The position numbers and the translations under genes were made by a program. The notes beneath the pieces are model-generated. The model made no database searches, was not told the DNA's origin, and saw only the letters and a list, made by a program, of their open reading frames with translations. Shown here one piece after another: positions 42,278 through 52,443 of a stretch of 64,000 nucleotides of DNA (position 1 is its first letter; the number at the start of each line of letters is the position of its first letter). Source of the stretch: Symsagittifera roscoffensis (taxonomy: Eukaryota; Xenacoelomorpha; Acoela; Convolutidae); contig NC_087063.1 in the NCBI RefSeq assembly GCF_963678635.1, positions 74,979,617 to 75,043,616 of the forward strand, given 5' to 3'.

Positions 42278-42850
42278 CTATGCTGTTTCAATTCTGAATT
42301 TCTGTTTTGAATTAAATTTTTGCTGTATATTATTGTCCTGAAAGACTCCCAAAAATTGGGAGAGTTCTTTGAATTCGTTCAAAGTATAGTTGACATAGGC
42401 AACTTGTTTCATTGCTTCATTCTCTTTTGCAGCGAAGAGTCGAACCTGAATATAGGGTGGCGTGTTCACATTTTACTTCTTGATTGTGACACACACCCTC
42501 CTTATGTTGTATGTTGCTATTTCATATACTCTATTACAGATCTCCAGCTCCTGATCCATTGTTGATTCTTTGCCAGATTTGGCTTCATATATAGGTACGA
42601 GTCCAATGTTTTCAGCATCGTGAATAACAGTATTCCGGATTGCCGATAATGCTTCACCTTCTTTTTCACTAAGATAGACTTGTTGCAAATTTTCAAATTG
42701 TCCCAATCGTTAATTTTTAATAGTTGAAAGCAGGGCTCAAAAAAAAAAAGCCCATTGTAGGAATTTTTGGAGCCAAGCAAATCTCCGAATTCTTGTTTGA
42801 TTTTTTGAGAATTCATTATAATTGGAACTAGTGTCTTTTCTTGAGTACAT
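42278..42850 (-). pseudogene. Unknown Maverick coding fragment
   Basis: On the minus strand the sequence reads as protein in patches. K-I-K-Q-E-F-G-D-L-L-G lies near 42,800, then a run of 11 T shifts frame, then Q-F-E-N-L-Q-Q-V-Y-L-S-E (42,700) through Y-N-I-R-R-V-C-V-T-I-K-K, a TAA, and Y-I-Q-V-R-L-F-A-A-K-E-N-E-A-M-K. The same TAA is in the truncated and repeated copies (41,686; 46,48x). It may be a gene with introns or a decayed gene; I do not recognise it. Confidence 0.4.
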
Positions 42851-43066
42851 TTTTGAAGAACAAACTGATCAGATGAAGAGAAATGAGAAAAATGATTTTG
42901 AGATTAAATGAAAATGGAAGTAAGAAGTATGACTCAACTTGATTTCTATAGATGGAAGTAATGCCAAATATGGAATGTTTTGTACGAAATTTCCATATTC
43001 CAAAATCGCGTAGGCGTTACTTATCCTATATAAATCCGCAATTCTCAGCAAAAATCATTCTTCCCA

Positions 43067-43542
43067 ATGGCTACTATGTGTCAAGCTCTTCCCAGCTTTC
43101 ATTCAGATTATTGTAAAAAAGTCGCTATTTATTTCCGTTTCCAGTGATTTTCACGAAAAATACATTGTAACATTTGATTATTGTGTCTCTACGCACAACT
43201 TTTTATGTTCTTTGGTGAGTTGTAAGTTCCATTTGGTTTTAATAGGAATATCTCTTAGCAAAAGTTTTCAGAGACTAGATAAATATGTATACATTTAACA
43301 AGAAATTGACTGTCTTTACACTTTGTTCAAACACAGATTCTATTCAAGTTTTGTTACATCAAGCGGAGAAATGTTCAATCAGCTTAGTCGAGCAGTTCAA
43401 CATAACTTACGATGGAAAGGAGCCGAAAAGATGCCTAGATTGCAAAGAAACGACTAATTTGGAAAAAATTCAAGGGACCTTATTTATGTTCCAACCAGAA
43501 ACTGGCTTCCACACAAACTCTTTGTTCAGCGTTTCTGGATAG
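43067..43542 (+). CDS. Small unknown gene with two predicted introns
   Basis: A TATA box TATATAAA (43,027-43,034) lies 40 bp before ATG at 43,067. Splicing 43,078-43,144 (acceptor TTTCCAG) and about 43,215-43,278 (donor GGTGAGT) joins three blocks into about 115 codons ending at 43,542. The second acceptor is the CTAG just after a TTTTCAG, which is non-standard and the weak point. The last block alone (from 43,285) is an 85-codon ORF with C-L-D-C. A duplicate lies at 47,078-47,553. No family recognised. Confidence 0.4.
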
Positions 43543-43735
43543 AAATCGAAAAATTCAAATCTCAAAATATGAATCTGATTTGTTCAAGATAATTGATTGC
43601 TTTATTGATTGTCATGGTTTTGTGCATAGTGATTATGTAAGCTTTGTGATAAATTAATCAATTGTCTTCAAATGTGCTCTTTAAAGTTTACACTGATAAA
43701 TCTTTAAAAACTAAGCTTTGGTCCAGGACTACTTT

Positions 43736-44453
43736 ATCCTTTCAACGAACGTTCATTAATCCGAAGCAGAATTAATACCATAAATCCTTTTCAAAAAAAC
43801 TTCAATTTATTTTCTCGTCCTATAACTGTATGTTGCTGTTTCAATTCTGAATTTCTGTTTTGAATTAAATTTTTGCTGTATATTATTGTCTTGAAATTTT
43901 CAAAAGTTAGCGAAACATACATTTTCCAGGTCAGTTATCAATATCTTTTCTGAATCGTTGAAAAAAGCAAAAAAAAACCATAATATTTAGTAAATCAATC
44001 CCCAATATCTGCTACGCACTGCTCTATGATTACTTTTACAAGCACTAAGCAAGGAAAACTTTAAAATGCTCACTAGGTAAAACCTTTCAATTAATCGATG
44101 TTTTATAAATATCCAGTTTTTTATAGCAATTCAACAAACACTTAAGCACTCATTAGCGTATGGGATTCACTTTTGTTACCAATTTATTGCAACAAAATCC
44201 CCGCAAGCTGGCAACCAATGGAGTTTTTACTGTAGATTAAAGATTTTCGGATCGATTTCCATTGAAAGTTTCAAAACAATTTGAACTCGACTGTTGCTGG
44301 TTTTATCATCAATCAGAACCTTTGAATATGACAAAACAAGAATAGCGATGATAAAACTGTACATTTTTTGCTAGAAGTTTTTCAAATTTAGTGTATAGAC
44401 TTTTCAGATTCAGTGAAAGACCATTATTCAAATTATTTTCTACTATTTTTTTA
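43736..44453. other. Short module repeat, otherwise empty
   Basis: 43,736-43,893 repeats the beginning of the 42,156 module (CCTTTCAACGAACGTTCATT...). The rest is AT-rich without a supported gene. Confidence 0.6.
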
Positions 44454-44699
44454 TTAAAAATATATCAATTTTACCTTCTGGAGTGTGTTTTGAGGCTGCT
44501 GAGCACATAATTTAACATTATGTTGACAATGCTTCTTCTTGATATGATTAGTAAGTTTCTCGCTGCTATATGTATAAAAGTTACAATAGGAACACTTTAA
44601 AACGTCACAGTGCTTTCGATGTCTTGACGCATCTTTCCTTGTGTATTCTCTTCCACATTGAAGACATCCAATTCTTTCGTTTCTATTCAATGGCGGCAT
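44454..44699 (-). CDS. Zinc-finger ORF resembling polymerase B N-terminus
   Basis: This is an 81-codon minus-strand ORF starting M-P-P-L-N-R-N-E-R. It has C-L-Q-C...H-R-K-H-C and C-S-Y-C...H-I-K-K-K-H, two C2H2/CCHC-type fingers. The N-terminus is close to M-P-S-L-N-R-N-E-K at 52,444, the start of the plus-strand polymerase gene, whose own fingers are frame-broken. It is probably a second copy of the polymerase B N-terminal exon or a separate regulator. Three CCAAT boxes at 54-bp spacing lie upstream (44,924-45,036). Frame is open upstream to 44,927, but this ATG is preferred for the match. Confidence 0.6.
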   Translation of the reverse strand: MPPLNRNERIGCLQCGREYTRKDASRHRKHCDVLKCSYCNFYTYSSEKLTNHIKKKHCQHNVKLCAQQPQNTLQKVKLIYF

Positions 44700-44923
44700 C
44701 TCAATAAAAAGAAAAAGAAAAAATGGGAGATTTAGAATGTCCCAAACTTTCAGAAAAGAAATGTTGAATAGCCTCAAAAAATGAATAAAAGTGAATAAAA
44801 ACAGCAAAATTCTTAAACAATTGTTTTCAATGTGAAAGAAAGTCAGAATAGATATGCTATTTAACCTAGCTGAAATAAAAATCATCCAATCTAACCATGG
44901 AGTTTCAAAAGTTTTGCTATCAA

Positions 44924-45036
44924 CCAATCAGAATCGAGCATTCATTATAAGGAAATTTTTATCTTTTCTGATATCAACCAATCAGAATCGAGCTTCAATG
45001 GTCATGGAATTTTTATTAAATTTTATGTCAACCAAT
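44924..45036 (-). promoter_or_regulatory. CCAAT-box array upstream of zinc-finger ORF
   Basis: CCAAT occurs at 44,924, 44,978 and 45,032, exactly 54 bp apart, each within ATCAACCAATCA-like context. They read ATTGG on the strand of the gene they precede. Comparable arrays stand before other Maverick ORFs. Confidence 0.55.
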
Positions 45037-45632
45037 CAAAACTGTGTTCTACTGCTCATGGGTTTTTCAACAATTTTATATCGTTTGTAGATATCAAGGA
45101 TTTCTTCACAGGTAGTGTTTGTGGTAATAACCAGTCAAAATGAAGTATTCACAGATTTTAAAATACTTTGTAGATCAGAACCAGACTATGTTTATGAAAC
45201 TTCCCAAGCACCAATTTATTTGAATTGTTCTAACATAACTAACATATACAATTGACACCAAAGTGAGATAAATGAGGTTTCTTGTCTGGTTTATATTGTT
45301 TTTTTGATGCTCAATTCAAATTTTGAAATATCAATCAAAAATTTTTTGATTTGTTCTATTTCAAATCAGTGAAAAGAGAAATTACCAAAGTATACGTTTT
45401 TAATCTTTTCTTTCTGGTATATTGTAAAATAAACAACCGGAAGTTTTTTAAATTTGGATAGTCGATTAAAAGATAATGTGACAAATCTAGATTTTGCATT
45501 TGTATCAAGTTCAAAACAGTAATCGAAATGATGTTCCTTACTTCAATATTTGTTTCATAGCCTTTTCCATTCTTTTGTTTTTTTACTGATCGACCAGTCA
45601 GTTTGAGCTAGTTCTTCTAAATAAAAACATTA
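45037..45632. other. No gene seen
   Basis: AT-rich spacer within the Maverick. A weaker CCAGTCAAAA word at 45,131 may be a decayed fourth unit of the array. Confidence 0.5.
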
Positions 45633-45845
45633 TTAAAAAATCTGGCAGTACTCTTCTTTTCTGACATCTCCTCTCCATCTTCTTAGCAGAATTATTAAAT
45701 TTTCTGTCCTTCTATACAAGTTAAAACTAATACAATCTCCATCAACGTCTTCTGCCCACCACTCTTGTAGTTTTTTGTAGTAGTTCAACCTTAAAATCTG
45801 ATAAACGTTCATTTCAGACATTGAAAACGCTTTTGATAGAAACAT
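45633..45845 (-). CDS. Small unknown Maverick ORF
   Basis: A 60-70 codon minus-strand ORF containing N-V-Y-Q-I-L-R-L-N-Y-Y-K-K-L-Q-E-W-W and L-L-R-R-W-R-G-D. The likely start is the ATG giving M-N-V-Y-Q (about 45,812) or an upstream one at 45,845. A CCAAT box (45,962-45,966) stands upstream in the same orientation as in the other arrays, which favours a real gene. No recognised domain. Confidence 0.4.
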   Translation of the reverse strand: MFLSKAFSMSEMNVYQILRLNYYKKLQEWWAEDVDGDCISFNLYRRTENLIILLRRWRGDVRKEEYCQIF

Positions 45846-46352
45846 ATTTCTTATAAATTTACAAAGAATTTTGAAAAAATATGAATTGCTGTACCATTTT
45901 TACTTATTTCGTTATCAACATAAAATTTTGAGACTGATTAGTTTTAAGTAAATTGATGTAGCCAATCAAATCCTCAAAATAAGGCAATTGAAAACAACCA
46001 ACGAAATTCAGAAATTCGAAAAATAATGATAATGTTACAACTAACTATACATTTTGTTTGTAATTTTGTACAAATAAGACAAATTTTACGTAACATTTGA
46101 TAAAAGCAGTAATTAAATAAATTTTTCTGTAATCTCTTAAGCAAATACTGGAAAATCTATCGATAATTGGATAGAGTTTTATGTCAACTTTGATTAAATT
46201 TTTTTGTTTTGTCTGACTTCTCCTCAGATATCCCAGCTCTAAATGTACACTTCAGTGACAAGAGATAGTTTTGAACCAACAAAATTTCAATTAATTTACA
46301 CATAAAAAACATCTCAAAGCATTACTGGGGCTTACAATTATCAACAAACATA
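45846..46352. other. No gene seen
   Basis: AT-rich spacer holding one CCAAT box at 45,962-45,966, and nothing else supported. Confidence 0.5.
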
Positions 46353-47745
46353 AAGACTCCCAAAATTTGGGAGAGTTCTTTGAATTCGTTCAAAGTATAG
46401 TTGACATAGGCAACTTGTTTCATTGCTTCGTTCTCTTTTGCAGCGAAGAGTCGAATCTGAATATAGGGTGGCGTGTTCACATTTTACTTCTTGATTGTGA
46501 CACACACCCTCCTTATGTTGTATGTTGCTATTTCATATACTCTATTACAGATCTCCAGCTCCTGATCCATTGTTGATTCTTTGCCAGATTTGGCTTCATA
46601 TATAGGTACGAGTCCAATGTTTTCAGCATCGTGAATAACAGTATTCCGGATTGCCGATAATGCTTCACCTTCTTTTTCACTAAGATAGACTTGTTGCAAA
46701 TTTTCAAATTGTCCCAATCGTTAATTTTTAATAGTTGAAAGCAGGGCTCAAAAAAAAAAAGCCCATTGTAGGAATTTTTGGAGCCAAGCAAATCTCCGAA
46801 TTCTTGTTTGATTTTTTGAGAATTCATTATAATTGGAACTAGTGTCTTTTCTTGAGTACATTTTTGAAGAACAAACTGATCAGATGAAGAGAAATGAGAA
46901 AAATGATTTTGAGATTAAATGAAAATGGAAGTAAGAAGTATGACTCAACTTGATTTCTATAGATGGAAGTAATGCCAAATATGGAATGTTTTGTACGAAA
47001 TTTCCATATTCCAAAATCGCGTAGGCGTTACTTATCCTATATAAATCCGCAATTCTCAGCAAAAATCATTCTTCCCAATGGCTACTATGTGTCAAGCTCT
47101 TCCCAGCTTTCATTCAGATTATTGTAAAAAAGTCGCTATTTATTTCCGTTTCCAGTGATTTTCACGAAAAATACATTGTAACATTTGATTATTGTGTCTC
47201 TACGCACAACTTTTTATGTTCTTTGGTGAGTTGTAAGTTCCATTTGGTTTTATTAGGAATATCTCTTAGCAAAATTTTTCAGAGACTAGATAAATATGTA
47301 TACATATAACAAGAAATTGACTGTCTTTACACTTTGTTCAAACACAGATTCTATTCAAGTTTTGTTACATCAAGCGGAGAAATGTTCAATCAGCTTAGTC
47401 GAGCAGTTCAACATAACTTACGATGGAAAGGAGCCGAAAAGATGCCTAGATTGCAAAGAAACGACTAATTTGGAAAAAATTCAAGGGACATTATTTATGT
47501 TCCAACCAGAAACTGGCTTCCACACAAACTCTTTGTTCAGCGTTTCTGGATAGAAATCGAAAAATTCAAATCTCAAAATATGAATCTGATTTGTTCAAGA
47601 TAATTGATTGCTTTATTGATTGTCATGGTTTTGTGCATAGTGATTATGTAAGCTTTGTGATAAAATAATCAATTGTCTTCAAATGTGCTCTTAAAAGTTT
47701 ACACTGATAAATCTTTAAAAACTAAGCTTTGGTCCAGGAACACTT
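46353..47745 (+). repeat. Second full copy of the 1.4-kb Maverick module
   Basis: Direct repeat of 42,342-43,735, differing at only scattered bases (for example ATTTAAC versus ATATAAC near the small ORF). The very low divergence implies recent duplication or gene conversion. Confidence 0.93.
47078..47553 (+). CDS. Small unknown gene, duplicate copy
   Basis: Same TATA box, ATG, predicted introns and 85-codon last block as 43,067-43,542. Both copies keep the reading frame and the splice-like signals. The recent duplication means that conservation alone is weak evidence for function. Confidence 0.38.
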
Positions 47746-47850
47746 TATTCAAATGAAAAAAAAACAATTTACAGTTAAACGGGAAAAAAGAAAAATGATG
47801 TAGAAAGACAAAAATTGAGTTAATTTTCGAGTTCCTTGTCACTTTCTTCT

Positions 47851-48069
47851 TCATGTGCCACACCATGTTTTATCCTGTTGAACCTTCAGTGTTTCTTTCT
47901 TGTACCTTCTATCACGAATTGTTTCAATTTTTGGCCAATCATGTAGGGAAATTCTTAAGGGACTGAAACACTTCTTCGGATCTCTGTAGAAGATGTAAAA
48001 TTCAATCATTTTTTCAAAAATAGTCATTTGTAGTAAATGTTCAATTGTAAGCAAATGAAAACTATTCAT
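47851..48069 (-). CDS. Small unknown Maverick ORF
   Basis: A 72-codon minus-strand ORF starting M-N-S-F-H-L-L-T-I-E-H. It contains F-Y-I-F-Y-R-D-P-K-K-C-F and L-H-D-W-P-K-I-E-T, which look like real protein. Another frame just past the stop (47,820-47,850) reads as an acidic tail, so the true C-terminus may be frame-shifted. No recognised family. Confidence 0.4.
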   Translation of the reverse strand: MNSFHLLTIEHLLQMTIFEKMIEFYIFYRDPKKCFSPLRISLHDWPKIETIRDRRYKKETLKVQQDKTWCGT

Positions 48070-49639
48070 ATTTGGGGGAGGCAGGGAAGGCTAGGGAAGG
48101 CTAGGGAGGCCGGGAGGCCGGGAAGGCTAGGGGCTTCCTACATAAAATTGAAGTCGCACAAACGTTACCTGTTGAAAATCTTGAATTTAACCAAGTTACT
48201 ACAACCAAATCAGAATATCATGGGGCTGAATACCTCATTTGTTTCAAGGCACATAATTGGTTTTTTTTCAATTTGGTAAAAGAATCAACATTTAGTTTGA
48301 CTAATTCTTTAATTTGATTAAAGATCTCTAATTCTTTTACTCTCGAGTTCTCTCCATTCTGAAAGATCCATGATAATTTGCTCACTAGCCTGGGAGATTT
48401 TTTTTAAATTTGAGAATGTTGACAGTTTCGGTACCAATTTCAAACTGGATGCAGTAACTCGCCCGTTCTATTATGATTGGTTTCAAAGTTTGAGATAGAT
48501 TTCCGTTTCTTCTAAAAATTCTTCTCATGTTGGCTAAATGAACTGAACTGTAGGAGATTTTCGAATGAAATTAAATGTATATTTTTTTCAACTGTAGATT
48601 TTGCTGAATTTCTTATAAAAAATTGAACTCTAAAAATTTTTCAACACTTGGTTGACTTGAATTGTTTATGAAGGATTTTGTAAAATAAGAATTTTTTGTT
48701 GACTAAGGTTTTTCAAAAGGAGAGCAATTCATTGAAATCTTTTCCTATTATTTACAACTTTGGTTGCGTATCTTTGTTTAGATGTAAAAAACTAGCAAAA
48801 TAACTAAAATCCACAAATTTTTTTCATTAACCTTATCAACATAGGGTTAGTTCTGGAATTCTGAATGGTTAAATTTTAGTGATTTTAGTTAAATTTCTAG
48901 AATTGAGAAGATTGAGAAAAATCTAGAAGTTAATGTGTAATGACTTCTTATAAAATTCAAGGATTTCATCTGAAGATCTAAAAATTAGAAGATTCTAGAA
49001 TGTATTGATTAATGACGTCAACTTCTGTGGTGGAAAAATTCCACAACTTTTACTGTTCTATAAAAGTTAAAGTGTAATGACGTTATTTTCTCTGGTGGAA
49101 TTACTTTTTAATTACCTAAAAAATTCAAAAGACGCCTTCTGAGCTCTGTAGAGGAATCATGTCAGACCCTCTGAATGGCTTTTTCAAATAATTTTTCTCA
49201 TGATAATTGAATATTTGTTACAAGAATTTTGTTAAAATCAATTTTTTTCCAGCTTGAAGAGTTTTTAACTTTTAAATATAAGTAATTTTTTATGTTTACC
49301 AAAAAGTCTTCCAAGAGTTTTTGCAAAATGCAAAAAAATCTAAGATTTTTTTTGGTAAAATGCACGACTTTTCTAGGTTTTTTCAAAAACTATGTAAAAT
49401 TTTAACTTTATTTCTTAAATGATGAGGCAAAAAACGCAAAATTTTAATGTAAAAAGCATGTTGACTTATTGCTTAGAAAACTTCTATATTGATGACTTTC
49501 ATCGCTATTCCCTATGTCAATACCATGGTTTTTAATTGTTTCTGATCAACAGAAAAACAAAAATTAGTTTTCTGAAGGACTAAATTTTGAATAAAAATTT
49601 CATAAAGATTAGTAATTAACTGTGCAGGAAAAATTGTAA
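48070..49639. other. Gene-free Maverick spacer with short GA-rich repeat
   Basis: No gene supported. 48,078-48,135 is a simple repeat of AGGGAAGGCT and GGGAGGCC units. The rest is AT-rich. Confidence 0.55.
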
Positions 49640-50290
49640 TGATTTATTTCGGCAAGATGCTAAAAGTGTTTTAATTTTTTGTACAAATCGCGAAAATACA
49701 ATGTGCAAAATTTGTTTCAGTTTTTTCAACAGAATACGAAACATGTTTCAGTTTTTTTAGCAAGATGGGAAAAGTGTTTAATTTTTTTCGTACAAATGCG
49801 AAAAGTGTTTCAATTTTTTTGACAAGACGCGAAAAAGGTTTCAATTTTTTCGAAAAAATCCAAAAAATGTTTCAATTTTTTCCTACAAATGCGAAAAAAA
49901 AGTTTCACTTTTTTCGACAAAACGCGAAGAGTGTTTCACTTTTTTTGACAAAACGCGAAAAGTGTTTCACTTTTTTCCTCAAAATGAAAAAAGTGTTTCA
50001 TTTTTTTCGACAAAATGCGAAAAGTGTTTTACTTTTTTCGATAGAATGCGAAAAGTGTTTCAACTTTTTTTGACAAGATGTGAAAAGTGCTTCTTTTTTT
50101 TAACAAGATGCGAAAAACTTTTTTCCTTCAATTGCGAAAAGTGTTTCGTTTTTTTCGACAAAATGCGAAAAAATTTTATTTTTTTTCGATAAAATGCGAA
50201 AAGTGTTTTACTTTTTTCAATAAATGCGAAAAGTGTTTCAATTTTTTCTACAAAGTGCTAAAAGTATGTGAGTTTTTTGACAAGATGCGA
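49640..50290 (+). repeat. 30-bp minisatellite
   Basis: About 20 imperfect units of roughly 29-32 bp with core GCGAAAAGTGTTTCA followed by a T-run and CGACAAAAT. Translation gives spurious K-C-F/F-F-repeat ORFs in several frames; these are not genes. Confidence 0.92.
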
Positions 50291-50531
50291 AAACCAGTTG
50301 GTAACTTTTCACTTGTGTACAATTTTCTATTGTTTTTTCGAATATGTGTGCAAAAACAATTCGAGTTTCTTAACATATGTGCGAGTTCGGAGCACTAAAT
50401 TTAGTTCTAATTGTTTTTCAATGATTTACCCTGAACCTCTCATCTATTCTCATAATTCAAATGAAATTGAAGAAACTAATTATTTACAGAAAACGAAGTC
50501 AATACCAAACAACAGTTATTCACAAAAACAT

Positions 50532-51005
50532 TTAATCAAAGAGCTGACGAGCAGAGGAAGAGTTCTGGAGGTTCTCTATAGAACGCAGAGCTGGACGAAA
50601 TTCCATTGCTGATGGTTGTTGTGGAGCTGGAGGTGTCATTGTTTCTGAGAAACCCTCATCTTCATCTATTGTGATGGGGTTTTTGGCTAATCCTACCTCC
50701 TTCCAAGGAAAGAGGAAGTCGTCGACTGGTTGAGCCACAACTCTTGAGTCAGGAATCTTAGGGTAGTTGATTCCCACATGATCAGAAACTTCCTCCATCA
50801 TTTGCATTTCTTCAAGTTGGTTCTCGGTCATATGATGTTCGTTGAAGTCCCTTCACATCATTTCCACCATATGCCAGACTTGGGTTGGGATGTCCATTCG
50901 TGCTAGAAAAACTCCAGAGACTGTTTCTCGCGCTTCAATTTGTACTAGATCAGGCAAAAATTCAACAGAGTATATGATGTTGCTGTTTTGCCCTGAGAAG
51001 ATCAT
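50532..51005 (-). pseudogene. Unknown Maverick gene, one in-frame stop
   Basis: A 158-codon minus-strand frame from M-I-F-S-G-Q-N-S-N (51,005) to 50,532, interrupted only by a TGA at 50,853-50,855. The first third is hydrophobic/acidic (P-D-L-V-Q-I-E-A-R-E). The later part has P-V-D-D-F-L-F-P-W-K-E and a Pro/Gln/Ser-rich tail. It has five CCAAT boxes upstream. No recognised domain; it could be a small virion or regulatory protein, but nothing shows which. Confidence 0.5.
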
Positions 51006-51193
51006 TTTGAGCAATAAACTGATTTAAAGAGTAAAAACAAGAAAGAGCTGAGAGAGGGGTAGCTGACGGAAGATAAGTTGAAATTAAGTTATTTAGAGCT
51101 CAGAGAAGAGGTAGTTGACGGTAGTTAATTTAAATTTAGAAAGATTTTTAGTTAGGAGTTAGGGAAACCTTCAACTCGAATGTGTAGGTTTGA

Positions 51194-51368
51194 CCAATCA
51201 AAATTGATTTTCTTTAGTTGGATTGTAGTCGTGTCCAATCATATTTCAGCTTCCTTTTATAGAATTCGTGGATAAAAGTCGTGTCCAATTGGAAACAAAG
51301 CTTCATTTTGGGTATTGTCGTTTCCAATCACAAAAATGTTCTTTTTTGTTCTAGTTGTCGTATCCAAT
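51194..51368 (-). promoter_or_regulatory. Five-box CCAAT array
   Basis: CCAAT at 51,194, 51,235, 51,285, 51,324 and 51,364, spaced 39-50 bp. Four share a GTCGT(G/A/T)TCCAAT-like context. They stand 190-360 bp upstream of the minus-strand gene that starts at 51,005 and read ATTGG on its sense strand. Confidence 0.6.
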
Positions 51369-51547
51369 CAGAAGTCCCTTTTAAGAACTTAAATCTTCCA
51401 AATAAATGAAAATATACACAAAAACAATTGCAAAAATAAATGACCAAAAGTTGTTTACACTAAAAATAAGAAATATTGCTGATATAAGTAACAGAGGAAA
51501 GAAAATTAAAAACAGTAACATCTCTGCAATTTTTTTCATCAAGTTAA

Positions 51548-52086
51548 TTAAATTTTTTGTGTGTAATCAATGAAAAATGGCTGATTTTTGAGTAGATAGT
51601 CAAGTTTTTTAATTTTTATATAAATTTGCGAGGATAACTCAAAGTTGACGAATTTTTCAAAGCAAACCTCTGGAAGTCTGATTCCAAACCGAATCAAGCA
51701 GGATTCTGAACTTTGAAAATCCTTAAAGAAATGAAGGAACAAAGAACTTTGCTGGGGAGTTATTACAAATTTGGGTATTGGGTAGGGGATAAAAAGAGTT
51801 TTTATATATTATCGTACGAACTTTTGATTAATTTCAAATTCTCGAGAACAAACAAAATTTTTTTCCTTGTGAGCTGTAATTCAGCCGTAAGTTTAAAACT
51901 TTGATATGCAATATGTGGATCAAAAGTAAACTCTTTGATTGAGTAAGTTTTTCTGAAGAGACCTTTACTTAGTCGGATAACTCTATTTTGTACAAGAAAG
52001 ACGTCCAAAAAGTTAAGAAAAAAGTTAGAGTCAACATCTATTTCATGAATAAGAAAATAAATTGTCAGTTGTTTTTTGATAGACAT
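51548..52086 (-). CDS. Unknown Maverick gene, possibly two exons
   Basis: The 94-codon ORF 52,086-51,802 starts M-S-I-K-K-Q-L-T-I-Y-F and contains Q-N-R-V-I-R-L-S-K and E-L-Q-L-T-R-K-K. It is followed, 60 bp on, by a 64-codon open block (51,742-51,548) of similar composition, so a short intron or a frameshift may join them. It is divergent to polymerase B across a shared 357-bp promoter region. No family recognised. Confidence 0.42.
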
Positions 52087-52152
52087 TTTTCAAATAATGA
52101 TTATGTTTTTTTTAATAATAAACAGTTCACTTTTAGAAAATGCTGTATTCTG

Positions 52153-52207
52153 ATTGGTTGACTTCCAACAAACAGTGATAAATAAAAGAAAACTCAATTC
52201 CGATTGG
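52153..52207 (+). promoter_or_regulatory. Paired CCAAT boxes before polymerase B
   Basis: TGATTGGTTGA at 52,151 and CGATTGGTTGA at 52,201 are 50 bp apart in the intergenic region between divergent genes. Relative to polymerase B they read ATTGG, the same orientation seen at the other Maverick arrays. Confidence 0.55.
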
Positions 52208-52443
52208 TTGATTTTCTCTAAGTAATAGGAAATAAAACTCATTTCATTCAGATTTTCTGTACGTTGAAAGCAATCGCTCTATACTTTGTATAACTACTTG
52301 AAATTACTTTCAAAAAATTTCAACAATTTCAAGTAAGTATAAATAAAATATTATATTTTTTGGGACATTTTAAATCTCCCAATTTGATATGTACCAATTA
52401 CTAACTGCTTTTCAATAATACTGAATAATTTTCCCATTTTTAG

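Larger units (their letters stand above)
42156..43735 (+). repeat. Duplicated Maverick module, full copy
   Basis: 42,342-43,735 recurs at 46,353-47,745 with very few changes, a direct repeat of about 1.4 kb. A short piece of the module start reappears at 43,736-43,893. It carries a minus-strand coding fragment and a small plus-strand gene. Confidence 0.93.

Noticed and set aside
44854-45090. 78-codon plus-strand ORF with repeated S-T-N-Q-N-R-A
   Set aside because: The repetition comes from the 54-bp-spaced CCAAT array, so it is promoter DNA and not protein.
49765-50398. Overlapping Phe/Lys/Cys-rich ORFs
   Set aside because: They are translations of the 30-bp minisatellite and appear in several frames at once.
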